Origin: Sinotaia quadrata
Lineage: Eukaryota > Mollusca > Gastropoda > Architaenioglossa > Viviparidae
DNA: 64,000 nucleotides
Direction: 5' to 3'
NCBI GenBank assembly: GCA_028829895.1
Contig: CM054181.1
Span: forward strand, 28,170,357-28,234,356
In this document: positions 11,801 to 24,772 of the stretch, piece after piece
Layout: each line of letters starts with the position of its first letter
Position numbering within the stretch: position 1 is the first letter of the stretch
Program-made: the position numbers and the translations under genes
Notes under the pieces: generated by a model
Seen by the model: the letters and a program-made list of their open reading frames with translations, nothing else
The model's database searches: none
Told to the model about the DNA's origin: nothing

Positions 11801-14800
11801 AACTAGTCATCTCTTTGTAACAGCCTAATTTAACAATAATATTGTCATCATTGACAAAATATATAAAAAAAAGAGTGGGAGAACAATTATCAAATAAATA
11901 ATTATCAAAATTTTGATTGGAATCTGCATAAATTCTCTCTTTAGATGAATTCTTGCTAAACATGACATCCTATAAGTAATGCTATATTATTTATAAGAAT
12001 TTAGATCTAGTGGAAATGATTATCCAACACTCATACCTTTAATCACAATACCACAGATAATAAGTAGACAGGTAATGTTAATGATGAAATTTAATACGAA
12101 CTAAAATTTGCAGAGTTCAAGTAAAAGTTATGAAATCCAAATTAATTAATTTGAAAATGGAGAAACATATTCATCAAGTAATAATTTTCAGGCAAATAAA
12201 TAAAAAGAAGAGTACATAAGATATAAAACTATGTTAGAACACGTCTACAATGGCTGTGAGATGACTGTACCTTAGTGTAATGAGTGCTACCTCCCTTAGT
12301 AATCCTCTTAATCCATCGGTTGTCATAAAGATCATGGTAGACTCTCCATAGATAATGCCATTATTTGTGAGTTATGTAATAGACAGAAAGAAAATGTGCA
12401 GGGTTTGGGAGAGATGGGGGGGGGGGCATTTAAATTAAATTTAAAGAATGAATGCATCCAAACCCTATACATCCTTTAAAGGAAAATCTGATGAATCATA
12501 AATGACTGAATCTGAATCAAGAATTCTTCAATTATTTTTTAATAGAGCTAAACATAAAATTGTTTATCCAAGAGATGTGATAAGCATGATGATTTGATAT
12601 ATTTTTTTTAAAGTTAAAAATTAATTTGTAAAAATTATAGTGTGGCAAGTGAATATAATATAATCTAGGATTGTTGAAATATTTGTATTTTTTTTTTTTT
12701 TAATTTTTAAAATTTTACAAAATACAAACAGATAAAAGTATTCTATCAAGTATCACAAGCCAAAGATGGAAGATCAAAAGAGGTCAGGAATATTAAAAAA
12801 GAACGACATTAAGTGATATATTTATTTTCTTTCTTATTTGAAAAGCATTCATATTTCAACAATTTTTCAGCACTAAAATCTGATGAATATTTTACACTAA
12901 TTCAGTAACTGCTTTCTAGCTCTTACAGTGATAATGCAAATCTTAATTTTACATATATACACACATTTATTAAGTATAGCACCACTTATTGTGATTGGTG
13001 ATAATTAGACACAGAATCTGCCACATTCAGAAAATAAATTGCAGAGTTCAAACTTAAACCCATATTTCTTGTATAACTTTCTCATTTATCAGAATGATTT
13101 TTTTTTTGTTTAAAATTCAAGTGCCTCACATCAAATCTGAACTGCAATAAAATTATATTTACTAGATAATTTTAGTAAACTAACACTCAATTCAATCAGT
13201 TGTGTATTCTACTTAAATTAACTTCGATACAATTTATACAAAGTTATACAAAGTTGTATAACTTTGTTATACAACAAATTATAAATCATTTTCTGATGAT
13301 TTTATACTTGACTGAATCAACCCGCAAAAGAAACTAAACACTACATCTAATGTTTACATGCTGCCATCCTGTCAAGTACACAACTACACAAATGTAGTTA
13401 AGCTTTCATTTTTAAATTTTTCTAATTATCTCAGACTTCCTAGCAACTATTCAAAGAAATAAACAAATTTACAAAGAAAATGTGGATACTTCTTATGGGT
13501 ATCACTATCAAGAGAAAAATTAACTGTGCAGTGAATAGATATTTAATTCAGATAAACAGTGTATGCACTATCAGTTAGTGATTCTCTTATGTTTTAAATG
13601 TGCTCAGACACAAGTGTGCAATAAATAAATGCACAATTTATAGAACAGTACATTCTGCACTAGTCATATGATTTTCACTGATAAAGAGTTATACTATAGT
13701 TCAACTGATTCAGACAATCAGCATTCATTCAAAATGAGACAGTATATGTGAGTATATACAGCACTCTGCTTAAATGTGTGGAAGCACATACCCAAATTGC
13801 ATAATGATCACCATAGTTGTTCCTCCATTTAAATTCTGAAAAGGAACAACTTTCACTTTGTTTGCACTCCTTTCCTTAAGATAATAGAATCAAAATATGA
13901 AATGGAAAGCAGGTATAATCACAAGAAATGGTGCCTACTAATATTCAATCACACATAAGCACACACACAGAGTGTCTGCTACTTGGAAATCATATAACCT
14001 TACATCAGTTGCTTTTTTTTTTTAGAAAGCCAGAAATTTTCAGAAAGCCTGCCAAAGCTGTATTTTATTAATATTATAATGTTTACTAGAAAACAAGAAA
14101 TATATACTGATATTGTCAAAAACAGAAAATCAAACTTCATAAAGAATTCAGAGCAGCATGAAAATCTCTTTTAAAATATACAATTGTCAGTGTGTCATTA
14201 ATGCAACAAAAGCAAAAATTCTCTTTTAAGTACAGACTTAACTCTTATTAGTATTAGCCAAAGAAATCATTTTCATGCTTTCTTCATCAGCATCTTCTCT
14301 TGGACCTTTACTTAGGAATTTTTCCTGCTTTCTACTGAAGATGCAAAATATGTGGCCAGGGCCTGAATAATGCAGTTCCTGTTATAAAACTTGCCTGCTG
14401 TCACTAACATCAGCTAGCTATTATGTTAAAATGTTCATAAAATTCAAAGTCAGTTGACCATGGTTAACACAATATCAATCTAATAGAATCTCTGTATCAA
14501 ATTTACAAACACAAACTGTGGCAGAGTAAATTTGCCTATCCCTATGTCTAATCTTAATAATTATTTATATATTTGTTGCCAATATTAATGTGACCTGATC
14601 TTGGGCACTGAACATGATGATACTTTTGTTAAGTGTCAGAGTTGGAGTAAACAACTTGGGTGGAGAATATGCTAGAACTAACAGATGCAATCCAAAACAA
14701 ATGAGTAGTTTTTCTGACTAATAGTCTCACACTTGCTCATAACAACTTCATCCAATTGGGATGGACTGAAAGTTAATTTGTTGAAGAAAGTCCTATAACT

Positions 14801-17800
14801 CTAATTACTGTGATTTTGACAACTCAAGTCCGGTTATAAAGATGATTGTTAATTTATGGTAAGTTAACTGAGTGATAAAGAAAAAATGGACTTAGGTATA
14901 TTTTATACGTTTGCTATTGATCTATGATTTGAATTGGAGAATGCTTATGTAATTTGAACGATTAACATTATTTCTACGTTCATTAATTTGATTGTATGGT
15001 ACATTATACTTGTGAATTTTGATCAATGCAATATTTCTTATGCTGCATATGTATCGGGCTAATGAATTTTGTTGCAGGATTTGTAAACTGAGAATGGGTG
15101 TAACAGAGAAAGGCTATATGCCGGAAACTTAGCGCTGCCCTTAATTTGACTTTTGCAGAAAGGAGCATGCCATTTTCTTGTTTCATAATATTGCATCCGC
15201 TTCAGATCATGTTGATGTGTATCCAACATTATCATTGAACTTATCAGTAAATGTGATGCTGTGAGTTGATTCCTGTGAATTCCATTCAAGACCCAAAAGG
15301 CAAAAATTGAGGCCTGAGTTTGGTCTTGAGAATTCACAAAGATTATTTTGAACATTCCTCGTGGTGTGCTTCAGTATTGCACAAAAAAGTTCTGGATGAT
15401 TCTCCTGGCTGTGCTTGTGAACACACTCCTTTAGTAATGTTTCCATATGCAGAAACATTATGCAACAGTAAAACATATATCTTATCACTGAGTAAAGTTT
15501 TACAACACCTTTATAATCCCTAAGTGTTCATCTTGTGGGAGAATTATTATTAACTATAAATAAGATTCCCAATCACTTGTAACTGTGTTGTTAATTAAAA
15601 ATAATAATCATAACGAGTGAAGGGTGCCTAGAGAGGTTCCACACAGAAAATGATCAAAATTTACAACTTTAAGATAATAACAGGATATTGTGATGAACAC
15701 TGGAAATCAACATATTAAATCTTAGAAGGATACTGCATATTTTTTTAACATCATTTTCAAAGGGAGATAGAATTCAAACACATTAATTACAAAGTTTAGT
15801 TAATTATAGAGGGCTGACCCCTGTGACTTTATAACAGTTTACAAAGTATTACACTATTTTAGTGCTAAATCAAGCAAGGATAAAGAAATGAAGCATTAAA
15901 AATAGCTTATTATGTAATTAATACCTTAAATATTCGGGAAAATATATCAGCAGGCTGCCCACGAATGACAAATAATCGACTGTTGAGCTTCCGTAAGCTA
16001 CTATCCAAATCTTCAAGACTTTCTAATAAAAATCTGAAACAGTAAATAAAAACAAATTTATAAGTACATGCAAAGAAATGAAAGCACAAAAAGCTGTGAA
16101 AGGATCACATTTAGATTGGAAAAAATTAAATTACTAGTATTAGTATATTACTTTAAATATAAAAAATACTGTGTTAAAGAAATCTTAGAATTAACAAGAA
16201 TGTGAAATTCATTATAACTATAAGACCAATTTTGAAAATGACAATTATAACTGGAGATGTACATATAAATGCAGACATTGATACAAAGGAGGATATTTAT
16301 GAAGAGTTGTTTTATTTTCAACTAAAACTAAAAGATAGGCTGTTAAACGTTGTAAATTCCTCTCTATATAGTATTACTAGTGTTATTAATATTGCATCAC
16401 TGCAAACAGTGAAAGGTTCAGTGAACAATGGTGGTGCAACAATGAAAATGTGCAAAGGAACTTAGTTGCCAAGAGAGGAAAAATGACAATAATGAACTAA
16501 TGACCGTTTGTCATATATGTGATGCCAACACACCTTACAAAATAGTTACATACAACATTAGTTTTTCTCTGACAAATATCCAATAATCACTATAAAACTA
16601 TAACAACAACAAAGTTTTAAGTGTGGGAATCAATGAACTAAAATAATTTAGAATTGTATTTAACAGTTTTAACACTTCATCAGTGAGAAATCAAGAACCG
16701 AAAGCCTAAAACCCTTCAAAGTTCAATATATAAGTCTGCTGAGTCAAGAGTTCTGAAATATGGCTGAAATATAAATCTATATTTTTTTTTACAAATTATA
16801 TAAATAAAATAGAACCTCATTAAAATAGTTCATAAAAAGATACAAGCATTGATTAAATACTATATTTTATATATGACAAATATATGATTCATTAACATAT
16901 AACTTTATAAGTAATATTCTGAAAATTTATAATGGCATAATTCACAATATCCAATGAGTAAACACTTTTCTCATAGCCTATAAAATAAAATACAAATGTT
17001 TAAATAAAATTCACAGCTGGATCTTCTTACCATAATTATAATATATTTTTGAAATATGGGAATTCTAAATAGTACTTTATAAACAGTGCATAATTTCTGT
17101 TCCCACTGTTATAGTGTTAATGGAAAAAACTCAATTTAATTAAAAAGGAAACAACAACAAAATTGCTACTGACAAATGCTCAAGCTACCAAATCAGTGTT
17201 GCAAATTGTGAATTATTCACTCTCTCCAAACAGTATAAACTAATGCAACACTGCCACCATTGAAAATGCAGAAGCAAAATAAATAATCATGATCAATGAT
17301 GGATGTTCTAATTTTAGATATAAATCCCTTGCTCTGCTATTGACTACTGTTAAATAAAACCAAAAGCCATGACAAGTGAAAGACAATCAATAGTTCGCCC
17401 TTGCTTTAGAAAAACTAAGCACACACACAAAACCAATGAAACAATACATTTAGCTGTGATTTTCTGTATACCTTTTTATATTCTTCAACTTTGCTTGTTC
17501 AGATTATTTACATGAGTCACCATTTCAATACAAAATTCCCTCACTTTTAATTCAATTTCATTAATTAACATTATTATTATCAAGATATCTACTGTTACTT
17601 CTACTTTATATTAGAAATAATATTCACTAGTAATGACATTACTATTATTATTAAACTAGAACTGCTACTAGTTTGGACTCAACTAGTACTCTAGCAATAA
17701 AAATAAATATCCATTGTAAATATAAAGCAAAAACATGTTGAATGAAATGTAACGAATAAAAGAATATTAAAGAAAATATATAACTTGTAGTTGTTCAACT

Positions 17801-20800
17801 ACAATTTATGATTTGCATTAATCAATGAATCAAACAATATATTAACCACACATGCATGCACAAACACACAGTTACTGTTTTTTCTTTTAACTTTACATGA
17901 AGGTATATTGCTCCATCAGACAGATTTATGTGGCCAGATACATGCAGTAAATTGTGCAAAAATTTGTGAATTTAATTAGCTCAAATGTGTCAGGCAATAT
18001 TAATTATTATATAATTATAAGGCATTTAAAGCAAATATTTTTCAAAAGAGATCTAAAAATCTTCAAAATTTAACATTTTACTTTTATTAGTAATTATTTA
18101 TATTAAAGAACTAGTGAGGGTATTATATTATTTATTAGTGCTAATTTCACTAATGATATTACTAGATGCGATTTTTCATTCAGCCACAAATTAAGATAAC
18201 TCTAGTCTATCACTATAGTATAAGGCAATGTATATATCTATATCAAGCCAACAAGACTAATATTTATTACTAAATAATATTATTTATCATTATTTAAATC
18301 TGATCTATAATTAATTGGAAACGGCTATTTTCTTATGTCAAATTAATCTATAGACATAGTTATTTTCTTGAGTCAAACTAATTTATACAATTGGCTCTTA
18401 AAAGTCTTTTGCTAAAAGTAAGACTAATCTATTGCAATACATTTATACACTAATAAACTGTTGCTTTTTGAAATGTATACTATTATTATTTAATTAACCA
18501 TTTGATGGTAAAATTAAAACCTCATACTGTTTCCTTCCTTTGCTGTTTCTTCAGTGTCATCTTTTTTTTGTATTAACACTGTATAAATATAGATTTCCTT
18601 CTCAGTAAACAAATGTAATATATTCAACTCTGAGAATTTTTTCACATCCTATACTTTAGATTTAGGAGCAGGATGAATTCAAAAGATGAAGATGATTTAA
18701 TAATTTTAGAACAGCAATACTATAATCATAGTAAATAAGTAATCAGGAAAAAATAATAATAAAATAGAAATGATAATAAAAGGTTAAAATTAAGTACATG
18801 TATACAAAAGAGAGATTAAAAGAGGTCAAAATTAATAAGCTAAAATTTAAAATAATGTTCCAAGACCACTCTGCCTCAATATATTTTTGTTAAATCGCAA
18901 GTTGAATTCTGCTTACTACAGTTAGAAAAACAGAGAAGTAAAATGAATAAACCTTGGAATTGGATTCCAGTTCTCTATAATACACTATTATAGTTTTATA
19001 CAGCTTCGACTAACTAAAACTAGTAAAAGGCCTTGCACTGCAAATTTACAATAGTATTACTATTACTAATACAAAAGTAATAGTATTAAAACAATATGAC
19101 TATTACAATATGACACATAAACATTAAAATTATGATATATAATTAGGAAAGTTATATGTTCTTAAAGTTCACACAATAGAAATAAAATGAACAGAATTCT
19201 GTAATAAAATCATTAAATAGAAGGAATCATGTTAAGCCTACAGCAGCCCTGAATAACCATGAACTAAAAGACAATAATCGTAAATAATTAAAATTTAAAT
19301 AGCAAATACTATCAGCATATACATGAACTTCACTTCTTTTATTAATTAAAACTCTAACCCCCCCCACCTTTTTTTTTTCCATTTAAAATTTGATTATATA
19401 CTCTTGTGTTGTTTTCTTCTTTTTGGTCAATATTTTTTAAAATACAAGTGTGTCCTTATAAAATTAAAACAAACTTTATAAGCTATTTAAAATCAAATAT
19501 TTCACTATTTTTCTTTTAGTTAATTTTTCTTTTTTCCCCTTCTCTTTGGCACTTTATTCAGTGCTTAAGGGCCCAGAAAGGACTTAAATCTGGCAACACA
19601 AATAAGACTATACTTTCAAATTATTTCAATATTTGAGAGACTAAACTGTTGTCCATCTGTCTAATGCCTGTATAAAGTAATATAGATACTGACCTACTAG
19701 TCTCATCCATGATCCATTGCTATAGGTATAATTATTATTAATATTAATATAAAATAATCATGTTCATAATAATCTGTTGTTCAAATATTGTTCAAAAAAA
19801 TAAAGTGTTTTATCAGTTTAAGAAAGTCAGTCATGGTTTCCTTTTCCAGTTAAATCATTAAACCAGTTAATTTGCTCTGAATCTGTTAAAATTACTCCTG
19901 CACACATTCTGCACTGCTATTATAGACACCCAGGACTAGACAATGAACAAGTGAAAAACTAAAATAGTGTTATCTTAAAAATACCAGTGCTGCCATCATT
20001 CTAAATTAAATTACTGCATACTAAATCACCAACAATTACTCTGATTTTCTTCTGGCGACCCTGTTGGGCTGGTGCCCTAATAAGTAATATCTGGCATTGC
20101 TTACTAACACAAAGACAATGACGGATTGTACAAAAAGGTGGATGTGAGTTCGACAATGAAGAGATAATTCATGTTTGAAAGCAGTATTCCCTTTCACTGT
20201 TACATGTCGACTAACAAGTAACATATATATTCACATTCTAATGACATCGTAAACAAAATATCGAGAAGAGGGAAAGAATAAATACCGATGCAATGTCAAT
20301 GACAATAGTAATAAGCGCAACATCCGTCTACAGTTTATTAACTCAATTAACTCAATATGAATAAGTGCCACTTTGTCAGTAGCGCTTTTGTTATAGGCTA
20401 TTCAGTCTAGAAAACGGTGGAGTTGAATGTATGGGAATTGAGAAAAAATACTTCATTTATTCAAATCTATTTAATAAATATTAACTAACAATTTAATGTC
20501 AATACAGTAAGTTACAGAAAATATGGTTGTTGGGTGCTGAAGGGGTAAACAGCGGACTGACATACTCTGAGTCTGAATTGAGGTAGCTCGACAACAAGGG
20601 ATGAGGATCATGTAGAAACAAATATATACTAATTTTATAGAGTTTGCTGAATGGAGCTAATTAAAAGCATTTTAAATTAAAATACCTCCATTTGTTGATG
20701 CCGACTTGCGAGGATCCAGCAAACCAAGGATCCAAAATATAAACACAACGATAAGTATTTGAGTCTTTCAATGCTTCCAACAACGCAGGATTGTCATGAA

Positions 20801-20891
20801 GGCGAAGTCCTTTGCGAAACCAGTGAATCGAATTCTTTTTAGGCATATCGCTGTTGGATGTCTTTTTAGGTAATGCAGCTTTTCCTTTCAT
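5894..20891 (-). CDS. cry: cryptochrome, animal type II (transcriptional repressor type), 12 exons
   Basis: Exons in coding order: 20686-20891, 15925-16033, 11204-11346, 10644-10828, 10105-10193, 9692-9832, 8967-9137, 7650-7790, 7266-7417, 6613-6812, 6340-6378, 5894-5976. All introns are GT-AG; the sum is 1659 bases, i.e. 552 aa plus TAA. The ATG follows an in-frame TAG. The photolyase-like alpha/beta domain begins at [17 protein letters not shown]; the FAD domain spans exons 6-10. By alignment with mouse CRY1 (offset 16), the Trp electron chain is W336, W390, W413, with W415 beyond, and the Asn facing flavin N5 is N409. Type II features include [26 protein letters not shown] and CYCPV; a (6-4) photolyase differs there. 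In type II proteins the role is repression of CLOCK:BMAL in the nucleus, with PER. The tail after about residue 508 is short (about 44 aa), with a basic [11 protein letters not shown] and an acidic Ser stretch. The donor of exon 6 (GTTTTA) is weak. Confidence 0.95.
8438..8966 (-). repeat. degenerate tandem array in cry intron 7, including an exon 7 remnant
   Basis: Five to six diverged units of about 90-130 bp repeat the motifs AAATGACTNAAC, CCTCACATTCTATTAAGGGC and CAACACATTTTTNCACA. The unit next to exon 7 runs from the donor. The most distal unit (about 8445-8520) contains a decayed copy of the last ~55 bases of exon 7, with GAGCCTCAAGATGGTGGTCT matching exon GGGCCTCAGGATTATGGTCC, followed by the same intronic sequence. 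Confidence 0.75.
11347..15924 (-). other. cry intron 2 (4.6 kb)
   Basis: AT-rich intron with an 11-base G tract at 12416-12426, poly-A/T tracts and a near-perfect cruciform at about 13233-13271. No nested gene is supported. Open frames at 15059-15523 on both strands show no recognisable domain or splice structure. Confidence 0.7.
13233..13271. repeat. long inverted repeat (cruciform candidate)
   Basis: AAAGTTATACAA (13240-13251) and TTGTATAACTTT (13254-13265) are perfect 12-bp arms with a 2-base loop. They extend outward by about 5 more pairs with one bulge. Confidence 0.75.
16034..20685 (-). other. cry intron 1 (4.65 kb)
   Basis: Very AT-rich first intron. No coding exon, RNA gene or clear transposon end was found. 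The open frame at 16202-16465 is not conserved-looking and lacks splice context. Confidence 0.7.
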
Positions 20892-20989
20892 TGTAATCAG
20901 TACACATCTCTAGGTAATATTGACTAAACAAAGATGACTGTAACGCTGAACGAAGATCAGCACTGCTAGTTCTTGCGCACGTCCGATGC

Positions 20990-21102
20990 AACGTGACTAG
21001 AAACCGCACTTGTTTCTTGGACGCTGATTGGCTTCAAGCCACCCATGTGACTTTTCAGCCTCACGTGTACATCAACATGCTCTAAACTGCGTGTGTCACG
21101 TT
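20990..21102. promoter_or_regulatory. cry proximal promoter: E-box and E'-box cluster, CCAAT box
   Basis: A canonical E-box CACGTG lies at 21062-21067. E'-boxes lie at 20990-20995 (CACGTT on the minus strand) and 21097-21102 (CACGTT on plus). An inverted CCAAT box GATTGG is at 21026-21031. All are 100-211 bases upstream of the cry ATG in a locally CpG-richer stretch. CLOCK:BMAL binds E and E' boxes in cry and per promoters of other animals. That they work here is inference. I see no TATA box. Confidence 0.55.
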
Positions 21103-21149
21103 CAATGGCGCGTTTGACAACAACTTGGTTATTTCAGTCAGCATTTAGC

Positions 21150-21570
21150 CTATTCGACACAATACAGTACATATAAACTCCACCGCTGAAAAAGCATTAC
21201 TCCCCCCCAAAAAACCCAATTCTCTTCTTGATTTCGTTCATCAGTATCAGTGGTAGCAGGGAATGAAAGCCGTGTTTGGGGCCGTTTTTTAGCCTTTACA
21301 ACGGCCTGCGAACCCTTGGCTTGATCTAGGGTCTGGAGTACGCAGGGGCTGTGAAGCACTGGCGGCAAATCCTAGGGCAGGGTTTCTCTAACCTGGGGTC
21401 CATGACAATAAAAGGTTAAGAACCACTGTCCTAAGGGGCCCTTCGCTCAAGAGCTGCCTCGGATCGAAAAATACAAAATTTGCCGGTAATGTGTGTCCCG
21501 CTCGGTACTGGCGGGACTTCGTGTTTTTAGCTCGAAGCTCAGACTGAGATGTTAGATCTACTCGTTCCAC
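21150..21570. repeat. GC-richer interspersed repeat candidate
   Basis: Higher GC than its surroundings, with open frames on the minus strand but no start, splice or domain evidence. A stretch near 21300-21345 resembles one near 28055-28110 (minus-strand GATCAAGCCAAGGGTTCGCA versus GACCAAGCAAAAGATTTTCA, then GGCNGT). This suggests a diverged interspersed repeat. A 51-bp hAT miniature is inserted in it. Confidence 0.3.
21378..21428. mobile_element. 51-bp hAT miniature element
   Basis: It begins CAGGGTTTCTCTAACC and ends GGTTAAGAACCACTG, inverted ends of the hAT type. The flanking octamers TCCTAGGG (21370-21377) and TCCTAAGG (21429-21436) match at 7 of 8 positions. Almost nothing remains between the two ends. 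Confidence 0.7.
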
Positions 21571-22340
21571 ATGCTATTTAGAACCCTTGACACTGAAATA
21601 AAAATTAAGGAGTAGGCGGCTGGATGCTGCCCAAGACAGAAAATAAAATAAAGATCACCGCAAGAACTGTTTCCATTAATAAAATATAATTGATGTGCAC
21701 TGGGCACAGCTCCGAAAAATCAATGTTTTTTTTATAAAAACCTTCACTTTCCCTATGCATTTTTTTTCAGAGCTTAATTAAGTCTTCCAAAACATCTGGC
21801 CTATCTGCAAGATCAATGAAAATAGATGTAGATTTTTTTTTTTTTATCCAGACCTATATAACTTAAGTTAAATATTATTTTCTATAAAATTCATTGTTTA
21901 TAATATTAGCAAATCATTTTCACTCTTCGATGGTTTTAAACCTCGATTATTATATTGCAAACATATTTTGAGCTCACAAGACTGCAAGGATAGCTGAGAC
22001 TGTATTCCTTTGATATCTAATTTCTAGTCTTCGAGTTTTATCACCCCATCCCACCCCGCCGCCGGCTAACTTCAGACAGCTGGCACTAAAACGTTAGATT
22101 ACTGGATTACTGATGTTTCTCACTGAGATCTATACAAGTCGTAGGCCTACGTGTCATGTAATCGGAAGGTGGGGGGGTACTATTATAACAGGAGATACGG
22201 TTGAACTTTTGTAATATATTGCCGCTAGGTCAGCACAATACTCTCAGAACATTATCTTGAAAAGTCAAGAATTTGCCGACAGCATAGCCCGTGGCTGTTG
22301 TAGTAGTAGAAGCAATGTACAGTCTGGTCAAAAATCATGT

Positions 22341-22348
22341 TGACGTCA
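22341..22348. promoter_or_regulatory. full CRE palindrome TGACGTCA
   Basis: A perfect cAMP-response element about 1.45 kb upstream of the cry ATG, inside a short direct repeat (GTCTGRTCAAAAATCATGTT at about 22322 and 22374). Further perfect copies are at 23128-23135 and 28829-28836. Confidence 0.45.
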
Positions 22349-23047
22349 TAGTGGGAACATTGACCGTAAAGTCTGATCAAAAATCATGTTGTGCACGACA
22401 GCTTCAAATTTTTGAAGTAACGTCTGATTTTTTTTTTTAATTTTACAAAATATTAAGGTTGCTTTAAAAATAAAATTTAGCGGCCATCCATCCATAAATA
22501 AACATTAAGAAAAGATGTGAACTTGGAGGAGAAAGAAATCATCTTTCATTTAAAGGATTTATATAAAAAGCATCATGGATGTAATATAACATTCGACTTG
22601 TGATAAACAATAATTCATCTTGAGGCACAATGGTATCGGAACACAATTGGGGGACAAATTATAAATGTACACTGTAAAAGGAGGAAAACACTACCTGTAC
22701 TAAAAGGTAATTAAGTGTGACATTATTTCTAAAACTAAGACTACGTTAAAAAGTTTTCGAAGCAAAGCGTGACAATATCACATTATTTCTAGCAGTTAGG
22801 CTTACATTCCCAAAAATGTTGTTGTCAAATAAAACTTCTTTTTTCTTTTTGTTTTAATATACAACAAAGTTATTAGAAATCCCTGAATGACTCTTGTACA
22901 CAACTGAGAAGAGGAAAATATCAAGTGTTGAATATTTTTTTTTTTTGGGGGGGAGGGATCTTTTATTTGGGGTGGGGGTGGTTAAAGGAGAAAAGAAATA
23001 TGAATTCCTGTGGGCATAACATTACTTTACCGTAGTTCCGTAAATCC

Positions 23048-23050
<3 letters not shown>

Positions 23051-23108
<58 letters not shown>
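23051..23108. repeat. (TC)29 microsatellite
   Basis: Uninterrupted TC dinucleotide run of 58 bases. Confidence 0.98.
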
Positions 23109-23112
<4 letters not shown>

Positions 23113-23289
23113 TTTAGTAAACAGCTTTGACGTCAGAGATGCTGAAATAATAAAGAATTGTTGCCGTAAGGCTGGTGAACAAAGTTGTTCCTTAAATGTC
23201 AAAGTCGATATATATGGTCTTATAGCAGCAAATTACTATCTCCTGCTTAATATCAACACGCCTGTCATGTAAAAATAGAAGTCATGGTA

Positions 23290-23330
23290 TGGTGGTGGCG
23301 GCGGCGGCGGCGATGGTGGTGGTGGTGGTA
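23290..23330. repeat. (GGT/GGC)n trinucleotide repeat
   Basis: Run of GGTGGC/GGCGGC followed by GATGGTGGTGGTGGTGG. Confidence 0.9.
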
Positions 23331-24230
23331 AGGAGTCATTTACTGCAGGGAGGTTGGAGACCAGAATTCACTGACATCTGACATATGAATTAGTAAGGCT
23401 AGTTGCAATGTTGTTTGTAGTTATTTTCAGCTCAGTTTGTTTTAAGACTGTCAGTATAACCAGGCAGCAAACGGTTTCTGAAGAACTGCAGTCAACATGA
23501 ATACGAGCGCAGTCAATACAAAAAAAAGGTTTGGACTGCTAATCACTGCTCTAATTAATTACGTACGCACCGCAATATCAGTCTGACGCAAGGCGTGGGC
23601 GGGAGTTCGCTATATGACAAAGATTCTAGATTCTACCACAATAAGTACAACAGGGCAGGCTCATCTGATGGATAGTAGCCGTAATAACAATGTGACGGTG
23701 ACAATAATTGGCTGAAAGTGAGTGAGAATTTAAAAGCACCCCCCCACACACACGGCAACAAAAGCACTGATTCCCCCTCCCCCTGCTTTTTTCTCTTCAC
23801 TGTTCGTCAGTGTGATGTAACCATAATGATCTATGTACAGGTAAATAAAGTCGAGAGCTCAACTTGTGTATTTACAAAGATACACAGTCTTTGACGGTGG
23901 AACAAATAGCCCACATTTTAACACGTGTATTATTGGACAGACTTCGGAAACTGGTACTGAGCTTCGTGCATCTTTACAATTGTTTTGTATTTGTCGATTT
24001 AAGGTTAAAAATACAATAATTTCCAAACTAGTCAAGAGACCTGATAATAAAAACCCCATACAACTACTGTATAATCCTTTTTTCTATCGGCTTCGTCCAC
24101 CAGCTCTATCTGATTTCCTGTTTTAACTAGCCAGTCATTCGATGCACGCGTGTGAATGAGACAGAGAAAGTGTAAGTGTGTGTATATATGAGCGTGTTTG
24201 AGTGAGTATGTTGTGTGTATGTGTGTACGT

Positions 24231-24333
<103 letters not shown>

Positions 24334-24728
24334 ATTTTGAACAAACTCTGAATATGTTTGCTAAGGTAAATATTGTAATCAAAAATAATTTTGTAACTAA
24401 CTTGAAATAATGATATTGCTGCAGTAAGACAATTTGTAGAGTTATAGCAAAGGCTGTGACAATATTTTAATAAAACATCTCACCATATAATATGTACTAG
24501 AGCGATATTTACAAGAATAATAACAAAACACAGTGTACGCTGAAAAAGTCTTTTGTTTAATAGCTTTATATCTTGGGATACTGAAATCCAGTAAGCACGC
24601 CTAAAGGTGTTCTTAGCAAATTGCATTTATAGCACATGACCCAAAATTAATATGAATTATTTTAGGCAGTAGACGAAAACAGAAAATTAATATGCCATGT
24701 GATGAATTATTTTAGGCAGGAGAAGAAA

Positions 24729-24772
24729 ACACACACACACACACACATGTATGTGTGTGTGTGTGTGTGTGC
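24729..24772. repeat. (AC)n/(TG)n inverted microsatellite
   Basis: An AC run of about 19 bases is followed, after ATGTATG, by a TG run of about 20 bases. The two halves are complementary and can form a hairpin. Confidence 0.9.

Noticed and set aside
15059..15523. Overlapping 67-98 codon frames on both strands in cry intron 2
   Set aside because: No recognisable motif, no splice context; likely chance frames in a locally less AT-rich stretch.
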